In this document: in pieces, positions 1 to 8,250 of the stretch | How positions within the stretch are numbered: position 1 is the stretch's first letter | Layout: the number at the start of each line of letters is the position of its first letter | Origin: Anaerolineae bacterium | GTDB lineage: Bacteria; Chloroflexota; Anaerolineae; 4572-78; J111 | Assembly (NCBI GenBank): GCA_016931895.1 | Contig: JAFGDY010000128.1 | Location: 1-50,141, forward strand | Direction: 5' to 3' | Length of the DNA: 50,141 nucleotides | Program-made: the position numbers and the translations under genes | Notes under the pieces: generated by a model | The model's input: only the letters and a program-made list of their open reading frames with translations | Database searches by the model: none | What the model was told of the DNA's origin: nothing

Positions 1-101
1 CGTATCATACTTGTATCGGAATATCGCTAGAAGAACATTAGAAATTGACTAGAATTCAGCGAGGGAATCCCCCCTGAACGCTTACGAAAAAAGAAATTGT
101 G

Positions 102-428
102 ATGTACACCCGCCAGATATTTTGCCCCCATGTGGTTTTGGCCCGCGACGTAATGAAGCGCTACAATATTCCCTGCCGGGAAATCAAGATAGATGCCAAC
201 CCGGCCATGGCCATGCGAGTTAAAGAATGGACCAACTTTCTCAGCGTGCCCACCATCATTATGGCCAATCCCGGCGAAGATGTGCCCTACACAGATTTTC
301 TGCCCCGCCCCCCCACTCAATCCAACAGGGGCTACGACCGGGGCCCTATGATTACCGAGCCTAACAATCAACAATTGGAAGACTGGCTGCACAAATACGG
401 TTTTTTGGCTAAGCCCTATCAACGATAA
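102..428 (+). CDS. Glutaredoxin-like protein with a single active-site cysteine
   Basis: The product is about 108 aa and reads like the glutaredoxin family: an MYTR strand, then C8-P-H-V where dithiol members have CPxC, then a helix, a SVPT segment (the conserved cis-Pro site), and a C-terminal ITEPNNQQLEDWL tail typical of a Chloroflexota/Actinobacteria subfamily. The second active-site Cys is replaced by Val, so if it is active it would be a monothiol enzyme or a thiol/Fe-S binding protein. I chose the ATG at 102; GTG at 99 is equally possible. The frame stays open upstream to a TGA at 75 and encodes TKKEIV, which looks like the missing first beta strand, yet it has no ATG/GTG/TTG. The start may therefore have been lost or be misread. 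No clear Shine-Dalgarno sequence precedes it. Confidence 0.7.
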   Translation: MYTRQIFCPHVVLARDVMKRYNIPCREIKIDANPAMAMRVKEWTNFLSVPTIIMANPGEDVPYTDFLPRPPTQSNRGYDRGPMITEPNNQQLEDWLHKYGFLAKPYQR

Positions 429-462
429 GTTATTTTTGGACGCTCATCAGAATTGAAAATCC

Positions 463-1311
463 CTATCGGTCCAAAATTTTGGCCAGGGCCAGGGGATCGT
501 CAACAATGAGACCGTCTGCGCCCAGGGCCAGGAGAAAGCGCATCAGGAGAGGATGCTCAATGAGGCCAAACCAGATGAAGACTTGCTGGCCCCGGTTATG
601 AGCTTGTTGGATGAGCCACGGATTAAAAACCACCATCTCGGCCATTGGGCAAACCCAGGCGGCCCGGCCCGGCTGAAGCCCAGGCACGCTCAAATCTCCC
701 CAGCCGTATAAAGCGCCCAGTTGAATATTTGGGTTCAGGCTGTGAATGGTTTGCAAGGCCTGGTGGTCAAACGATTGGATGATGGTTTGCTCAACGTAGT
801 TTGCCTCGGTGATCATTTGCTCTACTTTAACCTCAAGCCCGGGATAGAGGGAGGGCGATTTGATCTCCACCAGCAGCCCCACCCCGGCCGCTTTGGCCAG
901 GGTCACTACTTCGGCCAAAGTGGGCGGCGGTTTGCCGTTTCCCGCATCCAGGGCGCGTATTTGGGCCAGGGATAGATCGCCCACCCGGCCGGCGCCGTTG
1001 GTGGTTCGCTCAACGGTTTCGTCGTGCATCACTACCACCGCGCCGTCCTGGCTCATTTGCACGTCCAACTCCAGCCAATCCACGCCCAGGGCAACGGCGT
1101 GACGGAAAGCCGCCAACGTGTTCTCCGGGGCGTAGGCCGGCCCGCCGCGATGGGCGATCAATTGGGGTTTGGCCGGCAGCGGCCCCCGCCGGGCAAAGTA
1201 GAGGCCATAGTAGAGCAGGGGCAGCAGAACGAGAATAGACAGGCAACCGCCTTGTTGTAGCCAACGGCGGGACGGCGTGAACGTTTTTGCCGGAAAGCGT
1301 TGAAGGGGCAT
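463..1311 (-). CDS. Membrane-anchored glycerophosphodiester phosphodiesterase
   Basis: This 282-aa protein belongs to the GDPD TIM-barrel family, which hydrolyses glycerophosphodiesters to glycerol 3-phosphate and an alcohol. Residues 22-40 are hydrophobic and look like an uncleaved N-terminal anchor, which would place the enzyme outside the membrane. The catalytic signature is intact: H54-R55-G-G with PENT, E81-x-D83 in the LELDVQ strand, and H96-D97-E in MHDETVERTTNG. A later LVEIK strand and a final GLIVDDP strand complete the barrel. The start ATG is preceded by GGAGGAAAG at good spacing. It is transcribed away from the glutaredoxin gene and in the same direction as the radical SAM gene upstream (71 bp gap). 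Substrate specificity cannot be read from the sequence. Confidence 0.9.
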   Translation of the reverse strand: MPLQRFPAKTFTPSRRWLQQGGCLSILVLLPLLYYGLYFARRGPLPAKPQLIAHRGGPAYAPENTLAAFRHAVALGVDWLELDVQMSQDGAVVVMHDETVERTTNGAGRVGDLSLAQIRALDAGNGKPPPTLAEVVTLAKAAGVGLLVEIKSPSLYPGLEVKVEQMITEANYVEQTIIQSFDHQALQTIHSLNPNIQLGALYGWGDLSVPGLQPGRAAWVCPMAEMVVFNPWLIQQAHNRGQQVFIWFGLIEHPLLMRFLLALGADGLIVDDPLALAKILDR

Positions 1312-1381
1312 AGTTTATCTTTCCTCCGGTAAACTCAATTATCTTTTAGTTTGCGCCGGGCGCCGGTAGGGTTTGGCTGAT

Positions 1382-2350
1382 CTACCTCAATGACCAGCCA
1401 AACACCCGGCGTTCGTCCAGGCGCAAACCAAACTCTTCGGCTATTTGCACTGCGGCCTTATATTCGGCTGTGTCCAGCGGGCGATTGATTTCAGAATATT
1501 TTTCTGAGCTTACCTGCCAGGCCGGTCGGTATTGGGCCATTACATTTACGTAGGTATCAGGGGCAACTTCCTGGGCCAAAAAGTGCAGAATGTGCCGCGT
1601 TTCCTCAAGCATCCCCGGCATAACCAGGTGGCGGACCAGCACCCCTCGTTTGGCCAACCCGCGTTCGTCAAACTTGAGTGGCCCCACCTGCCGGTTCATC
1701 TCTTTGATGGCTTGACCCGCCGCGCGACCATAATCTTTGGCCTTCAGATAACGCCGGGATAAATCTACCTCCCAGAACTTAAAATCAGGCATGTAAATGT
1801 CAACCACGCCCTCAAGCAGACGCAAACTTTCCAGCGAATCGTAGGCCGAGGTGTTGTAAACCAGGGGCAATCGCAAACCGGCGGCCACGGCCACCAGCAG
1901 CGCCTCTAGCACCTGCGGCACTACGTGTTCGGGAGTGACAAAATTAATATTATGACAACCGGCCTCTTGCAATTCCAACATCATAGCGGCCAGTTCGGTG
2001 GGGCCAATTTCTGGCCCGCGGCTAACCTGGCTGATGTCGTAATTTTGGCAAAATACGCAGCGCAAATTGCACATGCTAAAAAAAATGGTGCCGCTCCCCC
2101 GCCATCCCCGCAGACAATCCTCCTCGCCAAGATGGGCAAAATAGCTGCTTACCTGGGCATACCGGCCGGTTTGGCAAGTTGCCGTTTTGTCTGCCAGCCG
2201 GTCCACGCCGCAGTTACGCGGACAAACCCGGCATTCGTTCAGCCCGGCCACGGCCTGCTCTACCCGGCGCTGCAATTCGCCGCGGTGGTATAGAGCCAGG
2301 TAAGCCGGTTCAAAATCTGCCGCCCGGATGATGTATTTGTCGGAATTCAT
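1382..2350 (-). CDS. Radical SAM protein of the PflX type (COG1313-like)
   Basis: The 322-aa product carries a radical SAM CxxxCxxC motif, C94-NLR-C98-VF-C101, that would bind the [4Fe-4S] cluster cleaving S-adenosylmethionine. An extra N-terminal cysteine group (C40-RV-C43-PRN-C47, then C59) is typical of the uncharacterised homologues of pyruvate-formate-lyase activating enzyme called PflX. The barrel continues with NFVTPEH, YNTSAYDS and YMPDFKFW, all characteristic of that family. No glycyl-radical enzyme gene is visible nearby, so the substrate is unknown and activation of a formate lyase should not be assumed. AAAGGATG precedes the ATG. It is probably cotranscribed with the downstream phosphodiesterase gene. 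Confidence 0.85.
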   Translation of the reverse strand: MNSDKYIIRAADFEPAYLALYHRGELQRRVEQAVAGLNECRVCPRNCGVDRLADKTATCQTGRYAQVSSYFAHLGEEDCLRGWRGSGTIFFSMCNLRCVFCQNYDISQVSRGPEIGPTELAAMMLELQEAGCHNINFVTPEHVVPQVLEALLVAVAAGLRLPLVYNTSAYDSLESLRLLEGVVDIYMPDFKFWEVDLSRRYLKAKDYGRAAGQAIKEMNRQVGPLKFDERGLAKRGVLVRHLVMPGMLEETRHILHFLAQEVAPDTYVNVMAQYRPAWQVSSEKYSEINRPLDTAEYKAAVQIAEEFGLRLDERRVFGWSLR

Positions 2351-2471
2351 GATCTACATCCTTTAATGATGCTGCTGACAGTATACAATCCGGGCCGGTC
2401 TTGGTCAACCTTATTATTGGCAAAGTAAGTATGGGGCCGGTTTTGATCAATGGAAAATATAGATTAGATTT

Positions 2472-3578
2472 TCAGAGCGCCGCCAACAGCCGCTGCACAA
2501 AATCGGCCACCTGATCTGCCCCATTTGGCCCCCGGCGGGCAAGGCGCGGCAGGGCCAACAGGTCGGGCAGCCGGAGAAGCCACTCGGCATTTTGAAATTG
2601 AGTTTCGGTAAGCTGGATGCCGTTCATCTGACTGGTGATGTAATCTACCAAAACTTGCGACTCGCGGAACTTGGGCCGGGCAATGTAGCCAAACGGCGTT
2701 CCGGCGTGATGGGCTTCGGCGATGGTGCTGTACCCAATTTTGCCGATAACGGCATCGCAGGCATTCACTAAATCCGGGTGAAAAAACCGGGAGTGGTGGG
2801 GCAAAAGCACCAGCTTGCCTCGATGTTCTACCTGTTGGCCGGGGCCGGGCACCACAAAATAAAAACCGTTTTGGCTTTCCAATTTTCCCAAAAAAGTGTA
2901 TTGCCAAAAACTGCCGCCCATGGTCACCAATACCGCTTTGGCTTGAGCCGGTATGCCCAATTCCCGCCGCACCTGGGAGGACGGGGTGCGGATTTTTCGG
3001 CTCACCGGGGGGGTGGTCAGGTCAACGTTGCCCGGCGCGCAGACAGGTTCGGTTTGAATATGGTAATCGGCGCCGGCAAAGAGTTTTTGCAAGTAGAGGA
3101 TGTATTGGTTTATTCGCCCATCGTCCTGGGCGTAGCCCTGATAGATCCAATCCCAGGTGAAATTTTCAATAAGCACGCCGGGCACGCCGGCTGCCTTAGC
3201 CACAGCCAGGCCCAACGGCGCAATATCGCACAGGATTAAGCGGCAGCCCAATTGGTTCACCTGTTGGGCTAAATTCTTAATGAAGGCAGGGTCAAAGGGT
3301 AAAAAGTCGGCCAGGCGGCGCAGGGTTTCGGGCAAATCTTCGGCCAGCGAGTTTTTTTGCGCCAAACCAATATCGGTGAGCAGAGAATGATAATTGAAAG
3401 CGCGGCCCAGCGAATTTTCAAAAAACCAGGTCGGCACTTTGCTGAAAACTTCAAACCGGATGCCCGGCTCAAGCTGGCGCAGGGCGGCCATTACTGCTGC
3501 GGCTCGCGCGGCGTGGCCAAAGCCGTGGGGGGTAACAAAGTAGGCAATTTGATGTTTGTGAGGGGGCAAGTTGGGCAT
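2472..3578 (-). CDS. GT-B-fold glycosyltransferase-like protein
   Basis: This 368-aa protein opens with IAYFVTPHGFGHAARA, the glycine-rich first strand and loop of GT-B proteins related to MurG and to the N-terminal domain of plant L-arabinokinase. Later segments fit a Rossmann-like C-terminal half: a VLVTMGGSFW strand-loop, then a CDAVIGKIGYSTIAEAHHAGTP stretch where family members bind the nucleotide-sugar donor. There are no membrane segments, so it is predicted to be cytoplasmic. It overlaps the end of trmL by one base (TAATG), implying translational coupling in the kinase-trmL-GT operon. Donor and acceptor are unknown, and transfer activity itself is inferred from fold resemblance. Confidence 0.7.
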   Translation of the reverse strand: MPNLPPHKHQIAYFVTPHGFGHAARAAAVMAALRQLEPGIRFEVFSKVPTWFFENSLGRAFNYHSLLTDIGLAQKNSLAEDLPETLRRLADFLPFDPAFIKNLAQQVNQLGCRLILCDIAPLGLAVAKAAGVPGVLIENFTWDWIYQGYAQDDGRINQYILYLQKLFAGADYHIQTEPVCAPGNVDLTTPPVSRKIRTPSSQVRRELGIPAQAKAVLVTMGGSFWQYTFLGKLESQNGFYFVVPGPGQQVEHRGKLVLLPHHSRFFHPDLVNACDAVIGKIGYSTIAEAHHAGTPFGYIARPKFRESQVLVDYITSQMNGIQLTETQFQNAEWLLRLPDLLALPRLARRGPNGADQVADFVQRLLAAL

Positions 3579-4042
3579 TAGGCTTTAAGTCCAAAATCAA
3601 ATAGGGAGAGCATGTGGTACATCACAATGCCCACACTGGTGGCCAAATTGAGGCTGCGGACATGGGGATTTTTCATGGGGACGGTAAAACAGGTTTGCGG
3701 ATTGGCCTTGAGCAGCCATTCCGGTAGGCCGGCGGTTTCCGGGCCAAATAAAAAGCTGTTGCCGGGTTGGGGCCGGATGCGGGTGTAGGGCGTTTTGGCT
3801 TTGGTGGTCAACAGGTAGGCGCGGGCCGGATCAAGCCGGTTGAAATAGGCGTCCACATCGGGGACGTGTTTGATGCGCACGTATTCCCAATAATCCAGGC
3901 CGGCCCGTTTGAGGTAGCGGTCGCTGAGTTTGAAGCCGGGCCGGCCCACAATCACCAGTTCCATATCGGCGGCGGCGCAGAGACGGGCAATGTTGCCGGT
4001 ATTTTGGGGGATTTGGGGTTCAACCAGAACAACCTTGAACAT
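3578..4042 (-). CDS. trmL: tRNA (cytidine/uridine(34)-2'-O)-methyltransferase
   Basis: At 154 aa this is a full-length SPOUT enzyme of the TrmL group, which 2'-O-methylates the wobble nucleotide of leucine tRNAs with SAM. The knot signatures are present: VLVEPQIPQNTGNIARLC at the N-terminus, FLFGPETAGLP in the middle, and the C-terminal VPM-NPHVRSLNLATSVGIVMYH segment that forms the trefoil knot. It starts 2 bp after the kinase stop codon and its TAA overlaps the ATG of the glycosyltransferase-like gene, so the three genes are probably one operon. Nothing in it is degraded. Confidence 0.92.
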   Translation of the reverse strand: MFKVVLVEPQIPQNTGNIARLCAAADMELVIVGRPGFKLSDRYLKRAGLDYWEYVRIKHVPDVDAYFNRLDPARAYLLTTKAKTPYTRIRPQPGNSFLFGPETAGLPEWLLKANPQTCFTVPMKNPHVRSLNLATSVGIVMYHMLSLFDFGLKA

Positions 4043-4044
4043 AC

Positions 4045-5985
4045 CTACTCCAGCCCCACCGAACGATCATACACCTCATCCATCGCGCTCAATAGATCGC
4101 CCAGGCGGTCGGCCTGCTCCTCAATGTCTTCGGAGAGACGGCCGGCCCGGTGGCGGTCAATATCTTTGGCATTGAGCAACTGCAATTGGGAATAGATTGC
4201 GCCAATTTCGGCCAAAGTCTCGTCAATTTCTAACTCGGTGCGACGGAGCATGGCCGACAATGCTTCAAGTTGGCTTTGGTGTTCCTGGTAGCTGGTTAAG
4301 GTTCCGGCCATTTGCGCTTGAATTTGCGGGTCGGTTTCGGTTTTTAAGCGTTGCTGTAATTGGGTGATGGCGTTGGGGACTTCACGCAGGTCTCGCTGGA
4401 TGATTTGGTTCAACTCAAATTCATTCAGCCGGTTGACCAGTTGGCGCAGGTGTTCTTCCCATTGGTTCAATTTGACGCGCATGGGGGCCAACTGATTGGC
4501 CAGGGGGGATTTTCTAAATTGTTTGAGTGAGTTGGCAATATGCCGGCGATAATCGGCGGCGCGTTGCAATTGGCCGGCCCGGGCCAAAGCTTTTTCGGTG
4601 GCCTCTTCCCCCTGAAAAAGGGCCTGACGCGCCGCCCGCCCCCGCCGATAACCGTAGCCATAAAGTGTTGCCCCCAGCAAGGCCAAAAAACCACCCGGCC
4701 CAAAAAAGAAAACCGTAGCCCAACCCAGGTTTTGGGCGGGGTCTGTTTCTCCGGGATTCAAAGCCGCCGGAATTCCCCAGCCCAAAATGATGACCCCCGC
4801 GTACCAGAGCGGCACGGCCAGCGCCGGCCACCCTAAAGACGATTTACTTTTAGGCCACAGCCGGATCAGGGCCATACTGGTCAGGCCCGCCAAAACTACG
4901 CCCAGAAAACCAAACAAAGCGCCCAACGATATTTGCCCGGTAGCATCAGGGACCAGAGACATGAGAACCCCGCCAAAGCCGCACAGGCTAAAAATACCCA
5001 ACGTAGCCAACACCATAATTTCAATGAGGAGGGGCAGGCGTATTTTTGACGGCAACCGGGTTGCTTTAGCCGTTAACGGCAGCGTCGGTTTTTTGGTTTG
5101 ACTTTTTGCCGGGCCGGGGGAGAGAATGGTTTTTTCTGGGCCGGCGTCCGGCTCGGCGGCAAAAGCCGCTTGCAGCGCCTCAATCAAGTCTTTGGCCCGG
5201 TCAAACCGTTGGCCGGGAACGGTGTCCAGGGCTTTGAGTAGTACGGCCTCCACGCCTTCAGGGATAGCCGGGTTAAGACTGCGGGGAGAAGGGAGAGGTT
5301 CGGTGAGGCGTTTCATGACCGTGGCCAGGGGGGTTTCAGCCCGGTGGGGCACCTGGCCGGTGAGCATTTCAAACAGCATGATGCCCAACGAATAGATGTC
5401 GGTATGATGGTCAACCTTTTTCCCTTGAGCTTGTTCGGGCGACATGTAGGCCGGAGTGCCAATGCCCACGCCGGTGCCGGTGATTTCCGAGGGGGTCTCA
5501 ATGATTTTCGCCAGGCCAAAATCGCTCAATAGCACCCAATCACCATCCAGCAAAATGTTGCCGGGTTTGATGTCGCGGTGAATGATGCCGGCGCTGTGGG
5601 CATAGTCAAGCGCGGCGGCAATTTGGCGGGTCAAGTGGATAATCTGGTCTGTTTTCAAGCGCTGCTGTTTCAGCAAATCGGCCAGGGTTTTGGCGTTAGG
5701 AATATAGCGCATTACAATGTAACCGTAGCCCTTATCCTGGCCAAAATCGTGAACAGGGAGAATGTTAGGGTGGTGTAGATTGCCAATAGCTTGCGCTTCG
5801 CGGGCAAAACGTTGGACAAAGCCTTTTTTTTGGGCAATGTAAGGTGGCAGCACTTTTAAGGCCACTTCTCGGTTGAGGGCGGGCTGGTACGCCTTAAAGA
5901 CCGTGGCCATACCTCCTTCGCCAATTTGCTCAATAATCTGGTACGGTCCCAGGGTTTGTCCAATTAAATTTTGCATGGTGCTCAT
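4045..5985 (-). CDS. Transmembrane Ser/Thr protein kinase with coiled-coil tail
   Basis: The product is 646 aa from the ATG at 5985, chosen because GGAGGAG lies 6 bp upstream; a longer TTG start would swallow that site. Residues 15-275 form a Hanks-type kinase: glycine loop IGEGGMATVF (21-30), K44 in VALK, HRD at 136-138 followed by IKPGN, DFG at 155-157, GTPAYMSPEQ as activation/P+1 region. After a Pro-rich linker (about 281-316) come four hydrophobic segments near 317-345, 351-375, 386-406 and 421-443. A charged, Gln/Leu-rich stretch from about 455 to the end reads as coiled coil. The coiled coil would then be on the same side as the kinase domain, perhaps a dimeriser. No PASTA repeats are present. 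It heads an operon with trmL and the glycosyltransferase-like gene. Confidence 0.9.
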   Translation of the reverse strand: MSTMQNLIGQTLGPYQIIEQIGEGGMATVFKAYQPALNREVALKVLPPYIAQKKGFVQRFAREAQAIGNLHHPNILPVHDFGQDKGYGYIVMRYIPNAKTLADLLKQQRLKTDQIIHLTRQIAAALDYAHSAGIIHRDIKPGNILLDGDWVLLSDFGLAKIIETPSEITGTGVGIGTPAYMSPEQAQGKKVDHHTDIYSLGIMLFEMLTGQVPHRAETPLATVMKRLTEPLPSPRSLNPAIPEGVEAVLLKALDTVPGQRFDRAKDLIEALQAAFAAEPDAGPEKTILSPGPAKSQTKKPTLPLTAKATRLPSKIRLPLLIEIMVLATLGIFSLCGFGGVLMSLVPDATGQISLGALFGFLGVVLAGLTSMALIRLWPKSKSSLGWPALAVPLWYAGVIILGWGIPAALNPGETDPAQNLGWATVFFFGPGGFLALLGATLYGYGYRRGRAARQALFQGEEATEKALARAGQLQRAADYRRHIANSLKQFRKSPLANQLAPMRVKLNQWEEHLRQLVNRLNEFELNQIIQRDLREVPNAITQLQQRLKTETDPQIQAQMAGTLTSYQEHQSQLEALSAMLRRTELEIDETLAEIGAIYSQLQLLNAKDIDRHRAGRLSEDIEEQADRLGDLLSAMDEVYDRSVGLE

Positions 5986-6098
5986 CACTATCTCCTCCAA
6001 ATTTGCATTAGCCCTGTGCAGGAGAGTCGTTCTATTTTACACCAACTTTGGCCAATTATCGAACTATTCTTTCATTAATGTGTCTGTAGTAACAAATG

Positions 6099-6136
6099 AA
6101 AAGCCCTCGTCTTGGCGTTGAGACAAGGGCTTTTTT
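6099..6136. terminator. Intrinsic terminator, possibly bidirectional
   Basis: AAAAGCCCTCGTCT and AGACAAGGGCTTTTTT pair around an 8-nt loop. A U-run follows on either strand, six T on plus and four on minus. On the minus strand it sits 35 bp beyond the small membrane ORF at 6171-6314. Confidence 0.8.
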
Positions 6137-6170
6137 GGGTTATTCAGAAAGGATGGTTTGACGGGTCTTT

Positions 6171-6314
6171 TTACCAGCAGACAAGATTAGTGCAAATTTG
6201 AGTTATTTTTGTTTGATAGGCCGACTCATCGGCTACATAGGACAAACATACTCCCACGATCCCGGTGATAACAAGCGCTTTGACAAATAACCACACCGTT
6301 TGTTTGATGAGCAT
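6171..6314 (-). CDS. Small single-span membrane protein, unknown
   Basis: A 47-aa frame starts at an ATG preceded by AGAGGGGTG at about 5 bp. It encodes a hydrophobic segment (residues 5-27, including VWLFVKALVITGIVGVCLSY) and a polar C-terminal part ending with two cysteines. A terminator lies just downstream in the right orientation. I do not recognise the family. The case for a real gene rests on the ribosome binding site, the single clean transmembrane segment and the terminator; length alone would not support it. Confidence 0.45.
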   Translation of the reverse strand: MLIKQTVWLFVKALVITGIVGVCLSYVADESAYQTKITQICTNLVCW

Positions 6315-6406
6315 AATGCACCCCTCTGTTGTAATATTGGGCAAGGAATAACGCTGGAATTTGCTGCGCTTAATAATGTTAAAATACCATATTTGGTGGG
6401 GAAAGA

Positions 6407-6450
6407 AAACCCCAATTTTTAGGGGTTTATTGACCCCCAATGATGGGGGT
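6407..6450. promoter_or_regulatory. Tandem GC-rich hairpins upstream of the mutase promoter
   Basis: AAACCCC/GGGGTTT (6407-6413 with 6422-6428) and ACCCCCA/TGGGGGT (6433-6439 with 6444-6450) form two adjacent perfect 7-bp dyads. They end 20 bp before the -35 hexamer of the mutase promoter, where an operator or upstream terminator could lie. Confidence 0.4.
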
Positions 6451-6470
6451 TGACCCGCCCAGGGTGTCAT

Positions 6471-6499
6471 TTGATGGAATTTGGGCCAGGGGTTATAAT
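6471..6499 (+). promoter_or_regulatory. Sigma70-type promoter of the mutase gene
   Basis: TTGATG (6471-6476), a 17-bp spacer and a perfect TATAAT (6494-6499). Transcription would start near 6506, so the mutase must start at the ATG at 6531 and not further upstream. Confidence 0.75.
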
Positions 6500-6530
6500 G
6501 GGCACATCCGTGTTGAAGGATTTGACGACA

Positions 6531-7598
6531 ATGAAAAACAGTTTAACCAGCGCCAAAAAGAATTGGGAGGAACTAACCCTCCGGCCGGTTTTAGACCGCT
6601 TCCCCGAACGCAAAACCCAATTTACTACTCATTCTGATATTGAAATTGAGCGAGTCTACCTGCCCGATAAGGCCGATGCTTACTTGGAGAAACTCGGCTT
6701 CCCCGGCGACTATCCCTTTACCCGGGGAGTGCAGCCAACCATGTACCGAGGGCGGCTGTGGACAATGCGCCAATACGCCGGTTTTGGCAGCGCGGAGGAA
6801 ACCAACCGGCGTTTCAAATATTTGCTGGAGCAGGGCCAGACCGGTCTGAGCGTAGCCTTTGATTTGCCCACCCAAATTGGTTACGACGCCGACGACCCCA
6901 TTGCCGAAGGCGAAGTGGGCAAAGTGGGCGTTTCCATTTCATCGCTGGAGGATATGGAAACGTTGTTTGAGGGCATTCCGCTGGACAAAGTGTCCACCAG
7001 CATGACCATCAATGCTCCGGCGGCGGTGCTGCTGGCCATGTATATAGCAGTGGGTAAAAAGCAGGGCGTCCCTCCGGCCAAATTGCGGGGCACGGTGCAA
7101 AACGACATTCTCAAAGAGTACATTGCCCGCGGCACCTACATTTACGCCCCCACTCCCTCCATGCGCCTTATCACCGACATTATGGCCTACGGCAAAGACC
7201 ACCTGCCCCGCTGGAACACCATTTCCATCAGCGGCTACCACATCCGCGAGGCGGGCAGCACTGCGGCCCAGGAGATTGCTTTTACCCTGGCCAACGGTAT
7301 TGCCTACGTGGAGGCGGCGCTCAAAGCCGGGTTGGACGTGGATGAGTTTGGGGCCAATCTTTCCTTCTTTTTTAACGCTCACAACAACCTTTTTGAAGAA
7401 GTGGCCAAGTTCAGAGCGGCGCGGCGGTTGTGGGCCACCATTATGCGGCAGCGCTTTGAGGCCAAAGACAAAAAATCGTGGATGCTGCGTTTTCACACCC
7501 AAACCGGCGGCAGCACCCTCACCGCCCAGCAGCCGCTGAATAATATCGTCCGGGTCACTATTCAGGCCCTGGCGGCGGTGTTGGGCGGCACGCAATAG
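6531..7598 (+). CDS. Acyl-CoA (methylmalonyl-CoA) mutase large subunit, N-terminal part ending at in-frame TAG
   Basis: These 355 codons encode the first two thirds of the TIM barrel of an adenosylcobalamin-dependent acyl-CoA mutase. Motifs seen: [20 protein letters not shown], with Y82 at the position that is Tyr in methylmalonyl-CoA mutases but Phe or Ile in isobutyryl- and hydroxyisobutyryl-CoA mutases; [35 protein letters not shown]-like (here YAPTPSMRL); [25 protein letters not shown]. The frame stops at TAG (7596-7598) after ...AVLGGTQ, where family members continue with SLHTN. The next codon resumes that same sequence in the same frame, so this is one gene with a nonsense codon, probably TCG to TAG. 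Start chosen from the promoter at 6471-6499 and GAAGGA 10 bp upstream. Confidence 0.85.
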   Translation: MKNSLTSAKKNWEELTLRPVLDRFPERKTQFTTHSDIEIERVYLPDKADAYLEKLGFPGDYPFTRGVQPTMYRGRLWTMRQYAGFGSAEETNRRFKYLLEQGQTGLSVAFDLPTQIGYDADDPIAEGEVGKVGVSISSLEDMETLFEGIPLDKVSTSMTINAPAAVLLAMYIAVGKKQGVPPAKLRGTVQNDILKEYIARGTYIYAPTPSMRLITDIMAYGKDHLPRWNTISISGYHIREAGSTAAQEIAFTLANGIAYVEAALKAGLDVDEFGANLSFFFNAHNNLFEEVAKFRAARRLWATIMRQRFEAKDKKSWMLRFHTQTGGSTLTAQQPLNNIVRVTIQALAAVLGGTQ

Positions 7599-8189
7599 TT
7601 GCATACCAACTCAATGGACGAGGCCCTGGCCCTGCCTACCGAAGAAGCCGTGCAAGTAGCCCTGCGCACCCAACAACTCATCGCCCACGAAAGCGGCGTG
7701 GCCGATACAATTGACCCCCTGGCCGGTAGCTATTTTGTGGAGAGTCTGACCGACCAATTGGAAGAAAAAGCCAAAGCCTACATTGCCAAGATTGACGAAC
7801 TGGGCGGCGCGTTGGCGGCCATTGAGCAGGGTTACATTCAGCGAGAAATTCAGGAGGCGGCCTACCGCTATCAACGTGAAATTGAGCGTAATGAAAGGGT
7901 TATGGTGGGGGTGAATCAGTTTATGGCAGGTGAGGAAACCCGCCCCGAAATTTTACGGGTAGACGAGCGCGTGACCCAACAGCAATACGAGCGTCTGGCC
8001 GCCTTACGCAGCCGGCGCAACCGGGCCGGGGTTGAACAAACCCTGACTGCCCTGGAAAACGCGGCCAAAAACACCGGCAACCTGATACCCTTCATTCTAT
8101 CGGCGGTGGAAGCCTATGCCACCACCGGCGAAATTTGCCATACCCTGCGCCGCGTTTGGGGCGAATACAGGCCGCCGGTAATTGTATAG
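7599..8189 (+). CDS. Acyl-CoA mutase large subunit, C-terminal part after the TAG
   Basis: The 196 codons following the amber codon continue the mutase barrel without any loss: LHTNSMDEALALPTEEAVQVALRTQ, HESGVADTIDPLAGSY, and the helical tail ending GEYRPPVIV. Together with the first part the gene would encode 552 residues, the usual size of a stand-alone large subunit that lacks the B12-binding domain; that domain is normally a separate small subunit, not seen in this window. A TTG immediately follows the stop and could serve for re-initiation, but no ribosome binding site is visible. Whether the gene is dead, read through, split or misread cannot be decided here. Confidence 0.8.
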   Translation: MHTNSMDEALALPTEEAVQVALRTQQLIAHESGVADTIDPLAGSYFVESLTDQLEEKAKAYIAKIDELGGALAAIEQGYIQREIQEAAYRYQREIERNERVMVGVNQFMAGEETRPEILRVDERVTQQQYERLAALRSRRNRAGVEQTLTALENAAKNTGNLIPFILSAVEAYATTGEICHTLRRVWGEYRPPVIV

Positions 8190-8250
8190 TTCACCCCACC
8201 CATAATGAAATTCTCTACCCAATACTTGACACTTGACACGCGCCCCTATT

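Noticed and set aside
7596-7598. Pyrrolysine insertion or a changed genetic code at the mutase TAG
   Set aside because: The family has Ser at this place, no other conserved gene in the window has an internal TAG, and no Pyl element or genes are seen.
6939-7604. A 221-codon frame antisense to the mutase
   Set aside because: Overlaps conserved mutase sequence, no ribosome binding site, no recognisable motif.
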